Below, piece by piece: positions 46,715-58,094 of a DNA stretch of 64,000 nucleotides. Source of the DNA: Heterocephalus glaber (Eukaryota; Chordata; Mammalia; Rodentia; Bathyergidae); contig NW_004624783.1 of NCBI RefSeq assembly GCF_000247695.1, positions 274,299 through 338,298 of the forward strand. The letters are read 5' to 3'. The number at the start of each line of letters is the position of its first letter. Position 1 is the first letter of the stretch. Both the position numbers and the translations under genes were made by a program. The notes beneath the pieces are model-generated. The model did no database searches. It was not told where the DNA came from and saw only the letters and a program-made list of their open reading frames with translations.

Positions 46715-46840
46715 GTGGCCTAGGATTCAGAGACCTAGAGTCTGCTCCAGTTGGGTGTAGAATACTATGATTATGAACATGATGCTCCCTTTTGGGCCTC
46801 CATTTCCCGTCTTGTGAAATGAGGTGGCTTCTGTTCCTTC
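46715..46840 (+). mobile_element. MIR fragment in 3'UTR
   Basis: AGGATTCAGAGACCTAGAGT, CTTTTGGGCCTCCATTTCCC and TCTTGTGAAATGAGGTGG. Confidence 0.65.
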
Positions 46841-46929
46841 TCCAGGCTCTGTGCTCAGCAGTCTTCCACTCCAAAACTAAGGCAGGTAGATGGGCATGCA
46901 CCAATGTGTGTATCATCTAAGGTTTTGGG

Positions 46930-46968
46930 GTGTGTGTGTGTGTGTGTGTGTGTGTGTAAGTAAGTAAG
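46930..46968 (+). repeat. (GT)n with (AAGT)n end, in 3'UTR
   Basis: About 14 GT units followed by three AAGT-type units, inside the inferred ADCYAP1R1 3'UTR, so it would be transcribed as a UG repeat. Confidence 0.95.
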
Positions 46969-47454
46969 GTGGAGAATGCTGTTTATTTTCCTTTTCGTAG
47001 GAACCAAACTCCTCTGTCTTCTGTTTGTACACCACAGTAGTAGCTGGCATCCTAGAGGGAAGGCTCAGGCCAGGGACAGTTGAAGAGGTGCCTTAGGCAT
47101 GATGTGGTGACTCATCCCTCTCTACCTGGGGTGGGTACCATGACTGGTATCCAAGCAGTCCACTGGCCATGGACCGCATTCATTTGCCCTCACCCCACCA
47201 TCAGGTCTGCTTCACTGTGGAAGAAGAAACTGTGACTTTATAGATATATAATCGCAAAGCAGCAAAAACAAAACCTACCCCGAGTCCCATGTCCTGAACT
47301 GTTTCCTGAGCCTTGGGCCTGAGTCCTCCTAGAGGTTTAGGCTCCTATTGGTTGTTTTTCTAACAAAGCTTTTTGCCAGTCTTATGAGCAGATGTCCATA
47401 ATGTACTCTGAATGTCCCAGGAAATTCTGGCTTTCAGGGAAACATGCCGTGGGG

Positions 47455-47560
47455 AACAGCATGAGGTGTGGGCAAAACCTTTCCCTCTCTGACCCTCTGT
47501 TTTCAAATCTGTACAATGGGCAATAAGATTAGATGATTTGTATGTAGCCCAGTGCATCCC
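47455..47560 (+). mobile_element. MIR-like fragment in 3'UTR
   Basis: CTCTGACCCTCTGTTTTCAA then TCTGTACAATGGGCAATAAG, a sense MIR 3' core. Confidence 0.6.
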
Positions 47561-48679
47561 TAGAACCCTCTGTCTAAACACCAGCCACCCACTGGGAATG
47601 AGCCCTGGGAAGGATTGACTGAGGAAGGGTAAGAAGCTGCTGTGTGAAGAGGCCTTAGGTACTTGGCAAAGCTAAGGCTGGAGAGGAGTGACGCACTGGA
47701 ACTCCATGCCCTGGAGGATCATTTCTGGGAAGGCTCTTGTTCTATGCAGTCCTAAAGGACGGACCTCACCCACCACAGGAGACTGTGACCTCTCCTTGGA
47801 ATAAGGAGGCATATAGTTCCCTGTCATGACCGTCTAGCTATGGGAGTGGCAGGCAGTGTGTGGAGAGGGTCTCTAGTCCTAAGGGAAGTAGGGCTATAGG
47901 TCAGGGAATCTGAAGCCTCCGGTGAGCCAATGAAGGGTCAGAGTGGGATTTGGGAGGTTCAGCCCTCTTGTGGTCCCAGTACTGTGAGCCTCATGACTCA
48001 CCCCCAACTTGAAGCCAGACTGTATTCTCTATGGGCAGCACTGTGAGCCTTCTTGACCTGTCCAGCAGCCACAGTGATTCCGTCTCTTACCCTGTCTTCT
48101 CTGAACCGGGTTCTTAGGCACTAGAGTGAGGGAGCCCAAGCTGGGCCCAAAGCTGGAAATTTACCTGTGTCTCTTGTCACTCACCAAAGCCTCAGCCTCT
48201 TGATGTGCCCCTCTCTTCTGTGAGGAAAGGCTGGAAGAGGCTGTCTCTTTAATTCTTTGAGAACCCTTACGTCCTTCAGGGCCACTCGCAAGAGAAAGCA
48301 ATGAGTACTTCGTCACCCTCACCTCCCACCTGAGCCTAGGAAACTTAGAAACCGGCTGGAGGAGCCCAAGCAGGGATCTGGGGCCTGGACTTAGCCCAGC
48401 GTTGCCACTGACCTGCTGTTTGATCTTGACTCATCCCCTATGCATCTTTGGGGAGAGTCACAAAATGCTACAGCTGGGAGAAACTTAAGACCTCCTCCTT
48501 GGGCTGATAAGGAAACACAAGTGAGCCCAGCATAAATCTGGATGAGGAAATGGCTCCCCCAATATGTGCACAGCCCTGTACAGGACCAGGACAGCATCCA
48601 TAGAATTAACGCTCCTCCTTGTGCAAAAGACAGATTCTGGCTATGGAAGGTTGTCGGGACTTCAGACTGTAGAAGTAAT

Positions 48680-48810
48680 GGAGTCAGCATGGTATGGGAA
48701 AACCTGTTCTCTAACCTGGGCTTCACCACCTGCTCTGTGACCCCAGGCTCACCTTCTCCGGCATCTGCCTCCCAGTCTGAGAAATACGGAGGATATGATT
48801 GCATCATCTG
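48680..48810 (+). mobile_element. MIR fragment in 3'UTR
   Basis: CTAACCTGGGCTTCACCACC, TGCTCTGTGACCCCAGGC and CAGTCTGAGAAATACGGAGG. Confidence 0.65.
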
Positions 48811-49355
48811 TCCTACAGGCCAACATGAAGTTGAAGTGCGAGAAAGAACTTTGGAAACAACACAGATGTGGGCTCGTTGCTGGGCAAAGGCTCCCTGAAA
48901 GGGACTCCTTGCTGTTTGTCTACTGCTTTGAGCCCTTCTGGATTAACCTTTACTCCATCTGTAAAACCACCAGCACTGGGGGTAAGGGGACAGCCAGAGG
49001 GCTCTGGTGGCAGAGTTCCAGCTTTGTCTTCATCAGTTTGTCCATCATCAGTTTGTTTCTAGATTAGAATGGAGAGAATTCCACTTGGTTGTGGTGAGCG
49101 TTGCCATGCTACCTTCCTGGGAATCCTTTAAGGACTTGGGACATTCCTCAGATGGGCAGCATGCCCATTCCTTCTTCTTTCCCCAAACTCCAGGTCCTGG
49201 GATGTGTCTGCCCTTGTCCATGTGCGTCTCGTCTGACGTCTGTGTTCTGTGGCTTTGCATCTGTCAGGCTGGGGTGGTTGGTGCAGCCCCCAGCATCCCA
49301 GACATGGCTCCCAGCTCATTCATGAGAGCTGGACCACCTGGATTTCATTTCCCAC

Positions 49356-49361
49356 AATAAA
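49356..49361 (+). promoter_or_regulatory. Polyadenylation signal AATAAA (proximal)
   Basis: First AATAAA hexamer after the stop codon, about 4.3 kb downstream. The sequence that follows is C-rich rather than GT-rich, so it may be the weaker of the two. Confidence 0.5.
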
Positions 49362-49460
49362 GATGAGCCCCCAGACCTTACTTCCCCCACTGCCACCACT
49401 AATGCTGTGCTCACAATCTTGTCCAGGATTTTAAGGATGTCAAATTGCTGTAGATGACTC

Positions 49461-49466
49461 AATAAA
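49461..49466 (+). promoter_or_regulatory. Polyadenylation signal AATAAA (distal)
   Basis: AATAAA followed within 20 nt by a T-rich stretch (TCTTACTATTTTTCCTG), a good layout for a cleavage site near 49480-49490. Likely the main 3' end of ADCYAP1R1. Confidence 0.6.
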
Positions 49467-50024
49467 TGTCTTACTATTTTTCCTGAAGGCTGTAAACTGG
49501 TGAAAGTGGAGGGCAGGGGAGGAGTAGAGGCAGAAGGGATGGGGTCTGCTTGTAAATCTGATTGCTCCAGAGTAGTTCCATTTGCAAGGTTTTGCGGCCT
49601 TTTGGATTCCAAGGGTAGGTATTAGAATGGGTTCAAATAGGTTAAAAGGGACTTGGAAAGGCAAAGAAGTCTTGGCTTCTAAAGGATCTTCATATACCTT
49701 GAATGGTATGGGAACACTTGGAAGTCTTGAGTGTGTGGAAATGAAGCAAATCATCCTATAGTCCACCCTATAGTCTTTAATGCCTCATGACTTTCACCTT
49801 GTTCTGTGGGAGTGGCACCAGATAGCCCAAAAGCTCACCTGGAAAGCAAATTTTGGCCCAGGTAGCCACAGGTATGTCTTTGGCTGCCAGAGTCCCATCC
49901 TCTAAAGCTGTTGGAAAGTCAGAGCTATCAGTCCCTGCCAGATCATCAATCCAGGTGACCATCATTTCCCTGAGGTTCTCACAATACTAGTGCCCATTTT
50001 TATATCAGTTATAACTTGGTGTGT

Positions 50025-50207
50025 GTGTTGTACTGGAGATTGAACCCAGCTCTTCAGACTGAGCTACATCCCCATCTCTTTTTAAGTTTTTATTTTGAGA
50101 CAAGGTCTTGCTGTTGCTAAGTGACTAGGCTGGGCTTGAACTTTCATCTGTTTGCCTCAGCCATCCAGACTACTGAGATTACAGGCATGCATCACGGCAC
50201 CCAGCTG
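50025..50207 (-). mobile_element. B1-dID composite SINE
   Basis: Antisense composite: TACTGGAGATTGAACCCAGC, GAGCTACATCCCCATC, then B1 antisense GAGACAAGGTCTTGCTGTTG and GATTACAGGCATGCATCAC. Confidence 0.85.
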
Positions 50208-51424
50208 CAGGCACAATTTTTAGTTACTAGCCACAGAAGATAATTTGTGCTGATATATCAGAAAAGGAGTCCATGAAAAAGATGTTAGGCAGCTCATAGA
50301 ATTCTTGTCAGGCTGGAAGAGCCAGAAAATATAGATGTAGCCATATGTCATGTCACAAAATGGATGGCAGAAAGGATGTCACTGGTTCTGCCACCAGCCC
50401 AGCAATATCTATTTTGTGCCAGGGACTTGATATCACATTTACCACCATCTCAGAAGCAGACTGTTTTGCTTCCATTCTCACCCACAAATCAGATCCCACA
50501 CACAGTCCCCTCCTCCAGTTGCTCATTTCTGATTTCAGTCTCACGTGACGTCGAAGTGATGTATTCTACCTGCATGGAAGACTGGAAATTGTACTGTCCT
50601 GGGATTCTGCATTAGGGAGGTCAGGCTCACAAGTCTGCAGCTTTTCTAAGCATTTCAATAGTATTAAAATGTCCTAGGAATAATAAATGTCCACCACAAC
50701 AGTCCCAAGGTCCACTGCAGTTGGAGAGATCGCACTCTCCAAGTGATCAGGTGGGCCACTCTGAATTTAAGGAGTTAAATTAATGAAAAGATGAACCCTA
50801 ACTGAATAGGCTGCTATGAGCCCTACAGGTGGAAAGGTCAGACACTTGCTAATGCCCGTAGGTGTTTAGAGGGGATAGCCCAAGCTGCAAGGCTGTGTGG
50901 TTTTACTTCCTGTGGCTGCACCTGCTTTTCCTCCAGAGATTAACAGGCTCTGTCATGTGACTCATCAGATACCTTGAGCTGCTTCCAAGATGGAACCTAC
51001 CCTTAAATTACCCTAAAAATGTTTTCCTTGTGTGTCAGACTCTGCTGGCTGCTTCTAGAGAAGACTTCTCTAGTGTTTAGACAAATGTTATTCTTACTGA
51101 TGTGCCTGTGATGAACTGCAATTCCATATGTTTCATTCTTAGAAAGAGGTCACATTCAAGAAGCAAAGGTCAAGAGCCAGAAGTAAGTGGAAAGTCTTGA
51201 GTTCCACATGAAGTTCCATATGGATTCCTTGGCAGCTGTGAAGATAAATCAAAGTCTGTGCAAGTTAACTCCTGTTTTCTGTGTACTCCCCAATCCCAAG
51301 TAACTAGTCTAGCTCTCTTTTATCCAAAGCCCCTTTAATGAATGCCTTAAACCCTGATTCTTCTTAATAATAATATTTGCCCTGGGTAATGGTAGTGATA
51401 ATAATAAGTGTAAATAATTCTTCC

Positions 51425-51725
51425 TGGGAACCCAGTGACTCAAGCTTTAGCTGTATCAGAACCACCTAAGTGGTTGTTAAAACATAGATTGTGGGCTGGG
51501 GATGTAGATCAGTAAGAGCACTTGCCTCGCCTGCATGAAGTGCTGGTTTCCATCCCTAGCACTGCTGAGAAGGAAAACACAGATTGCTGAACTCACTGTC
51601 AGCATTTCTGATCCAGTAGGTCTGAGGCAGGACTTAGCAGTTTGCATATCTAAAAAGTCCTCAGGTGCTTCTGCTGCTGCTGCTGGAGACGCCATTTTAA
51701 GAACCACTGCTCTAGCGGTCCTACC
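51425..51725 (+). mobile_element. MER5A-like hAT fossil, interrupted by ID
   Basis: CAGAACCACCTAAGTGGTTG, then after the ID insertion GCATTTCTGATCCAGTAGGT, CTGAGGCAGGACTTAGCAG, TTTGCATATCTAAAAAG and the right end AAGAACCACTGCTCTAG. Confidence 0.85.
51494..51577 (+). mobile_element. ID SINE inserted in MER5A-like element
   Basis: Sense ID-like sequence (GGCTGGGGATGTAGATCAGT ... TTTCCATCCCTAGC). Flanks AAAACATAGATTG and AAAACACAGATTG form a target-site duplication within the MER5A-like host. Confidence 0.85.
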
Positions 51726-51964
51726 TGAATACGCTGACTGAGCATCCCAGCTCCTGTATGTGAACTCGGACCTGAGCAGTGGTTCACTCCCTAGGAGGCA
51801 GATGACAAACGCAGCCATTAACAGTGTGAGCTTTAGTTTACTTTTCCTCCAGGTCACTGTTTTAGGATTAGGAGGCAAAAACGTCCAAGAGAAAATCAGC
51901 CTATCAGTGTGTATTCTCAATCAAAGTAAGTATCTTTGAGCTCTTTGATCAAGAATCCAAACAA

Positions 51965-52060
51965 GGGGCTGGGGATTTAGCTCAGTGGTTTCGCCTCCTG
52001 CTGCTCAAGCACAGGGACCCGAGTTTGATCCCCAATACCAAAAACAAAAAACAAAAAACC
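51965..52060 (+). mobile_element. ID SINE
   Basis: Sense ID with GGGGCTGGGGATTTAGCTCA and GAGTTTGATCCCCAATACC, then a CAAAAAA tail. Target-site duplication GAATCCAAACAA / GGATCCAAACAA is visible on both sides. Confidence 0.93.
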
Positions 52061-52129
52061 AGGATCCAAACAATCTTGAATCTCTGAATTTTTCAACCAT
52101 CTCTGAATCAATTAGTATCAAGGTCAGTG

Positions 52130-52480
52130 GGATGTAACAGCAACCCCTCTCCACCCAAAAGTGGCTTACAAAAGACAGAAGTTTATTTTTCTCATATTAA
52201 TGCTCAGAGTCAGACAACGCAGAGCTGTCACTGTAGCTTTGTGGTCTCTCAAAGACACTTTTGTCTTCCACCCTTAGCATGTGAGTCCCAATCCTAAGTT
52301 CAACTTATGGTCCAGGATGTTTCCTAGAGCTTTGGATGCTAGACTAGACTCAGAGTGAAAGGGAGGAAGGCTCTCTTCCTGCTCAAGTCATCAACTTTTA
52401 AGAAGCTTTAGATTTTCTGAAATCTCATTGGTCAATATTTAGTCATCTGGCCACAGCTTGCTTCAAGGCAGCCAGTAACA
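52130..52480 (-). mobile_element. Ancient interspersed repeat, class uncertain
   Basis: Pattern 'gtggcttacaaaagacagaagtttatttttctc' (split here: GTGGCTTACAAAAG, CAGAAGTTTATTTTTCTC) followed by CATTGGTCAATATTTAGTC and TGGCCACAGCTTGC resembles the antisense strand of old LTR- or MER-type repeats. Confidence 0.45.
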
Positions 52481-53473
52481 CCAGAAGTTTCACCACCAGA
52501 AGTAACACCAGAAGTAACACCAGAAGCAAACAGTAGTTTCTGTCAATATCTCAAATCCCCAAATCTTTGGGCTGTCGCATGGTGCCACTGACTGAGCTCA
52601 TCCCATATCTTTGAAAACAGGCTGGCTGTGTGCCCCACTGCATTGGAAACAAACTAGGGGACACTGTCTCCAACCTGAACCATAGGAGGACCCTGGAGGG
52701 TCCCTTGATTAGAATTTGGGGAGTAGTTATTCTCATCCATGAAACCTAGTCCGGTTTCAAGGGCTGAGGGTACATCTGCATCATTCTGGTTTCCTCCATC
52801 CTTTGGACTCTCTTTCATGGCTACATTTCCAGAGTGCCTTTGAGACTTCTACATTAATTGATCTCTTTATAATTTGGGAGAATCTTTAGAAATAAGTTAT
52901 TTTGAGGGAGAGATGAGGGTCTTGTAATTCATGATTGTCAGTTATCCTCAGGTGACCTCATTGTAGAAGCTTCTGATGCTCCCTGGTGGGCCACACACAT
53001 AGTGGCTCAGATGTGTACACAAAGACAACCCCTGCCCCCAATAATCTCACTAGATTACAAATTCAACATGGGAAACTCATCACCAAAAGCTTTTCCATAC
53101 ACATGTCCCAGGTCAGAGAGGGAGTCTTTAGCTGGTGGCAGACTGGGATGTTGAGTTCAGAAACAACCTTTATGTTGCTCGGGTTTATCTTTACACCTAT
53201 GTAGAGATCATTTTCATTGGCTTCATCATAGTTCTTTCCTGATTTCTATAAAGGAAAGGTTTAGAAATGTCAGTCTTTTTAGAAGGGGGACAGTGACAAT
53301 AGGGTATGTGGCTTTGTTTATTCAACAGCGATTTATTAAGCAAGTACTGCTTGTTTAACAAGCACTCACAGGTGTCTACTGTGTAGTGGGAGCTGCTCTT
53401 GAGCTCTGGTGAGTATCTCGAGAGAGCTCCCAGCTCTTGTGGCCTACATTGTCCTGGGCAGAGTAGATAATAA

Positions 53474-53502
53474 GGGAAGGAAGGAAGGAAGGATGGAAGG
53501 AA
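53474..53502 (+). repeat. (GGAA)n short repeat
   Basis: GGAA units with one GGAT interruption, followed by an A-rich stretch. Part of a purine-rich block. Confidence 0.9.
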
Positions 53503-53779
53503 GAAAAAAAGAAGGATGTGACTTTAGATTGGGGCAAATGTTATGGGGGAAAATAAAGCACTTAGTGAGTGGAGCATGTTGAGGGCAGGGAGCTGATTTA
53601 GGTGGGGCAGCCTGGAAAGGCCTGAGATGCAGGCATCTAAGGGCTTCAACATCCTGGGCCTTCCAGCCCCACCAACCATCTGTGGGGCTCAGCAAATACT
53701 TGTGGTGGGAGATCTCAGGTAGAGAAGCCACCAAGAGTGAATGTCCTGAGATACAAAACAAGCCAACATATTCTCTGTG

Positions 53780-54232
53780 TCAGTTCCCATAGCAAATTAC
53801 TACAAACTGGTGGCTTCAGACAAACAAAATCTATTCTTTCACAATTCTGGAGACCAGCCGTCTAACATGAAGATGTTGCCTGGGACATGTTCTTTTAAAA
53901 AACTCTAGAGGAGAGTGTTCCATGCCCTTCTTTTAGCTTTTAGTCTTGGGAATTTTGGCATTCCTTGGTTTACAGATGCAGTACGACAATACTTGGGCAT
54001 TACATATTTTTTTCTAGGTGTCTTGTTTTTGTCTTCTACTCTACTCTTCTTTATAAAGAAACCAGTTATATTTCATTTCGGATCCACTCTGATTCATTAT
54101 GACCTCAATTAATTACATATGCAAGGACCCTACTTCCAAAGCAGACCCGGTTCATGGATACTCAGAATTAGGATTTCAATGTATCTTTTGTATCTTTTGG
54201 GGAAACAACTTAATCCGCAACAAAGGGCAAGG
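53780..54232 (-). mobile_element. Old LTR-type repeat, antisense
   Basis: CAAATTACTACAAACTGGTG, TTCACAATTCTGGAGACCAG, then after a non-matching middle ATGACCTCAATTAATTACAT, CAAGGACCCTACTTCCAAA and GGATTTCAATGTATC. The order is that of antisense MaLR/MLT-type LTRs. The middle (about 53900-54080) is AT-rich with an open frame that looks like chance. Confidence 0.55.
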
Positions 54233-56496
54233 AAGTTTTCTCCACTGATTAAGCTGGCTCGCTGTGTTTACTTGTACTATTGACTTGGAAGAGGTGAGGG
54301 GATGAAGCTGAAGATAAATATTTGGAGCAAGAGGGGTTAAAGCCTCTCACACACGGTCATTATCAGTCATTTTATTTTTTATCAGTCATCTTGTTTTTTA
54401 AGTAAGTATTTTTTAGGTAAAAACAATAAAATGATGAGATCCCACTGCCTGCCTGAATCACAAGTCCCACAGCAGCATTGAAATCCTCAGGGGGCCTTAT
54501 CTCAGCTGGGGAAGATGGGTGGAATTCTTAAACTCTTTCAGATGGCTGGATATTGTCCTGTCCTTACTTTACAACCAATCCCAACTTTCAGAAGAACTGA
54601 GTGCTTATTTAAAAGTAAAAGCAAAAGTTAACCAGTATTCTCATAGTCATTCATATGCCTAGAAGTCAGGAATTTTGTATAAAACCTGTTGCATATCTAT
54701 GCCTACCCATAAGAGTTGGTGAGTGGGGATTTGGGAGGGATGTTTCAGCGGTAGTGGGTTCATCTTCCTCCAACTCAATAAGAAAGGCCTTTGGGTTGGC
54801 TCTCAGGCTTCTTAAGGGCCGACTCTTTAGGTCCCACTAGCTATTTCTTCTCCTTCACTCTCTGTCCCTGATCTAGACCCAGGCATGACTGGTGGTGGTT
54901 AGTGGTGGTTAGTGTTTTCCTTACGGTGACACGCTTGGCACCCTTGTCTTCTAGGGCTCCCTGACAATTGAGAGCCAATTGAGAGCTCAACCCTCCTCTC
55001 TTCAGAAACTCTCTCCATGGAGAAAAGTATCCATGCCTATGACAGTAACTCTGACTTCTGCTGATAAACTGACGCTTCATCTCTAAGCACAGTCTGTTGG
55101 CATGGGCAGGGGCTCATGCAGTAAGCACCGTGGAGAAAGCCCCGCCAGCTTTGGACCCAGCACCACCGACAGTTCCAGGCACTGTACCTACTGGACAGTC
55201 GGCAGCGACTGACAGGAGCAGGGGCAGAACTAGGTTTTATGGGGGCTTGAAACTCGTATTATCTGGGGAGTTCTGTTTAATGCAGAAATGCAATATTTCA
55301 AATTTTAAATTAGATATAAAGTGAATATTTTTTAAGAATGAGAAAGCATTACAAAAATCCACAAAAAGAATATAGTATTTGTATTAATTACTCCATGATA
55401 CTTTTTGCCATCCTTTTCGGCTGCACTCTTTGATCATCTTTTTATGGGGCAACAATTTTTATACAATTTTCTGAATAGATAGTGGAAGTATAATTAAGTT
55501 ATATGGTTAATTGAACTGAGTTTTATTATTGATAGTTTGAGCCTAGCACCAAAGAGAACAGAATCTTCCAATTAAAATTTTACACACCTGACAAACAGAA
55601 GATTTTTTCTCACAAGCTGACATATGGCTCTACCCAGGTCCAACTTTATTTCTCCAGCACTACTCCCAGTGCCAGGCACTATGGAACGTTTTCCTATTGT
55701 GACATAATGTAATCTTGGGCCCTTTACCATTCTACATAATTCTGAATGAATAGCAGGACTATTTCTAGATGAGTAGTCATAATCTAATTATAGAAGGAAG
55801 CAACTGCACACCACTCAGTTGCAACTCATGAGCCCAAACTGAAAGTGCCTCTAACAATGTCCCCTTGCTTGGATCCCCAAAATGCTCATGGCCAGTTCAG
55901 AGCTACCCAACATGGGAGGAGGTGTGACAGAGAAGTTAGGATGAAGAAAGACTTCACACTTACTTGCTGGGGAAAAATACCTTGCTTTTTCAAGTTTCCC
56001 AAAAACACAAAGTCTTGTGAACACATTTCTGAGATGCAAGCAAGTGAGAGGCTTGGAACTGTGTTTTATGTGTTTGTCATCATAGTAAGACTGTTCTCAG
56101 TTCTAAAGGACTTAGCTATAATGCAGAGAACCAGAAACCTCTGAAGTTCCAGTCTTCTGATGATTCACGTTCTCTTTGAAGCACTGCAGTCTCCCCTCAG
56201 ATTGATGGCTGTTACTGGCCCCTGCAAAAACTTCTTCTTGGTCACTGAGGGGAAGGGGTTGTCAGGGGATACCAGAACCAGGAATAACCAGAATCATTTT
56301 GCTCTCACAGTTGGGTGGATAAAACTAAAGAAAACGAGCCAGGCATTGGGTGAAAATGCTGCATTTAACATACTCAGTAAGAGATCCCAGGAGTGGGCCA
56401 ATAACATGAATATTTGTCATTGCCATCCCAACCTCTATTGCCACCTGCTCCTATCAAGAACCTCCTGACTGTTTTTCTTTAAGAAAATTGGACCTT

Positions 56497-56594
56497 GGGG
56501 CTGGGGATTTAGCTTAGTGGTTCTGCCGCCTGCCTCACAAGCGCAGGGACCCAAGTTAGATCTGCAGTACAAAAAAAAAAACCAAACAAATAAA
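56497..56594 (+). mobile_element. ID SINE
   Basis: Sense ID (GGGGCTGGGGATTTAGCTTA ... AAGTTAGATCTGCAGTAC, A-tail). Flanks AAGAAAATTGGACC and TAGAAAATTGGCCC are a target-site duplication. Confidence 0.92.
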
Positions 56595-57390
56595 CCTTTA
56601 CTAGAAAATTGGCCCATTGTGATGAGGCACATGGTTTGGGTGGGGTTGCCCATATTCTTGGCCTCAACAGTGGGTTGCACAAAGCCCACTCCCATGGCTA
56701 CATTGACTAGTAAGGTGATGAGCCCACGAGCCATGTGGGGTGCTGTTTCTAGGATTCTGGGATAGAGAACTTCTTTCTTCCAGAGGAAGCCCATGAATGA
56801 GAGCTTCTCTCTTTCCCTAGAGAGTGGCATGGGACTGTGGGGCTTCAGGTGCAGTGATCATTGGAAGTTAGGAGAGGAGCAACCAGAGCTGTTCTAAGAA
56901 CAGCTTGGAGATTGAGATCTCCAAGATAAACCATGCATGGGAGGCAGAGGGGAGTAACAAAGAGAAATGGTGTCTGTGGCTTTGTCACTTGATCCACTGG
57001 ATCAGGCTTCACTTAAGGCTGATCTACGTATGGATTTTTTTAAAGGTTGATGTGTAGAATTGTTTGAATGGACCAGATACAGAAAAATTCTTAATGTTAA
57101 TTTTAACAAATAAATGCACCAAAGTGTAGAGATATATACAACAAATTCTCACATGCCCACTCCTGAACCAACCAATACTCCTTAAATCAAAATATTGCAG
57201 ATAGAATTTGAAGTCCCCATTGTGATGGTTCTCAGGTTCTTCCTCTCTTCGTCTTGTTCCAGAGGCAGGCACTAAGAGGAATTTCTCAGTATGTGTTCTT
57301 CCCAGTTGGGTTTCTGACATAGTTCCCAAGTGCATGCAAAGTCATGGAAGAGTTAAACTGGAGAATGATGTATGTTAAAAGTCACAATCC

Positions 57391-57575
57391 GGCCAGGCAC
57401 AGTGGCACATGCCTGTAATCTCAGCTACTCAGAAGGCTGAGGCAGGAAGATTGCTAGTTCAAAGCCAGCCTGGGCAATTTAGTGAGACCCTGTCTCTAAG
57501 TTAAAAAAAGGTCAGGAGATGTAGTTCAGTGATGGAGCACCCCTGAGTTCAATCCCCACTATGGAGGAAGAAAAC
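57391..57575 (+). mobile_element. B1-dID composite SINE, best preserved copy
   Basis: Sense B1 with intact Pol III A box region (GGCCAGGCACAGTGGCACAT), B box region and GAGACCCTGTCTCTAAG, joined at about 57509 to an ID-like unit (TGTAGTTCAGTGATGGAGC ... GTTCAATCCCC). This fused 7SL/tRNA design points to a non-murid rodent. Confidence 0.9.
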
Positions 57576-58094
57576 AGTCACCCTGATGTGCTGGGGGAGT
57601 TCCAGGGCAAAGGAAGATCCTGGGGTAGAGCTGGAACAGTGGAGAGGTGAGGACTGGTTGGGGTTGGGGTATCTGGAATCAGAGCAAAGAAGCTGCCCTG
57701 CTTGAGGGGAAGCGCATGGCATTTGGGCTCTGGGCTTGAGCCACAAGTGGGTAGCAGGGTCCTAACAGATGCAGTGGACACCTAGAGTTCTGTCATAGAG
57801 AAGTCAGCTTTCAGCAAGCCAGTCAGGAAAAGGAGAAACAATTTCTGATATTTCAAATATCAGCAGTGTTAGTAGCAAATTCGAGGCTCACAGAGCTTGG
57901 AAAAGCTAAAGGAGACCTTCTTGGCATTCTAACTCTCAGCACCAAAGTCGGGGGCTCCCAAGAGCTCACCTGGGTTGAACTCAAATTTCCCAGGACTCAG
58001 GGAAGTGCACAGGGTCTGTCGTCTGCAGCAGTAAAATGCAGTGCCAGGAAGCAGCCTGGCCCCTCTGTGCTTCATGGTATAGTGGCTGCCCAGC

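Larger units (their letters stand above)
5555..49487 (+). other. ADCYAP1R1: ADCYAP1R1 transcription unit (PAC1, PACAP type I receptor), exon 2 to 3' end
   Basis: Fourteen constitutive coding exons plus two alternative cassettes are recognisable by translation, with canonical splice sites and consistent phases. Seen: coding lengths 51, 106, 108, 21, 110, 98, 133, 154, 61, 70, 92, 130, 42 and 189 nt sum to 1365 nt, or 454 residues plus stop. Known: PAC1 is a plasma-membrane class B GPCR that binds PACAP27/38 with high affinity and VIP with lower affinity, and couples to Gs/adenylyl cyclase and Gq/phospholipase C in brain, pituitary and adrenal. Exon numbers follow the usual scheme in which exon 1 is noncoding, exons 4-6 encode the variable extracellular part and exons 14/15 are hip/hop. 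Exon 1 is not in view. The 3' boundary is inferred from AATAAA signals. Confidence 0.97.
45053..49487 (+). other. ADCYAP1R1: ADCYAP1R1 3'UTR (inferred extent)
   Basis: About 4.4 kb without AATAAA until 49356, then two AATAAA hexamers, so a single long 3'UTR is the simplest reading. It contains MIR fragments (about 46715-46840, 47455-47560, 48680-48800), a (GT)n microsatellite (46930-46957), a G/C-rich first 250 nt after the stop and otherwise unremarkable sequence. Long 3'UTRs are usual for this gene in mammals. Exact ends are inference. Confidence 0.65.

Noticed and set aside
53915..54112. Hydrophobic 65-codon open frame resembling a membrane protein
   Set aside because: Phe/Leu-rich translation of AT-rich sequence between two parts of an old LTR-type repeat; chance hydrophobicity.
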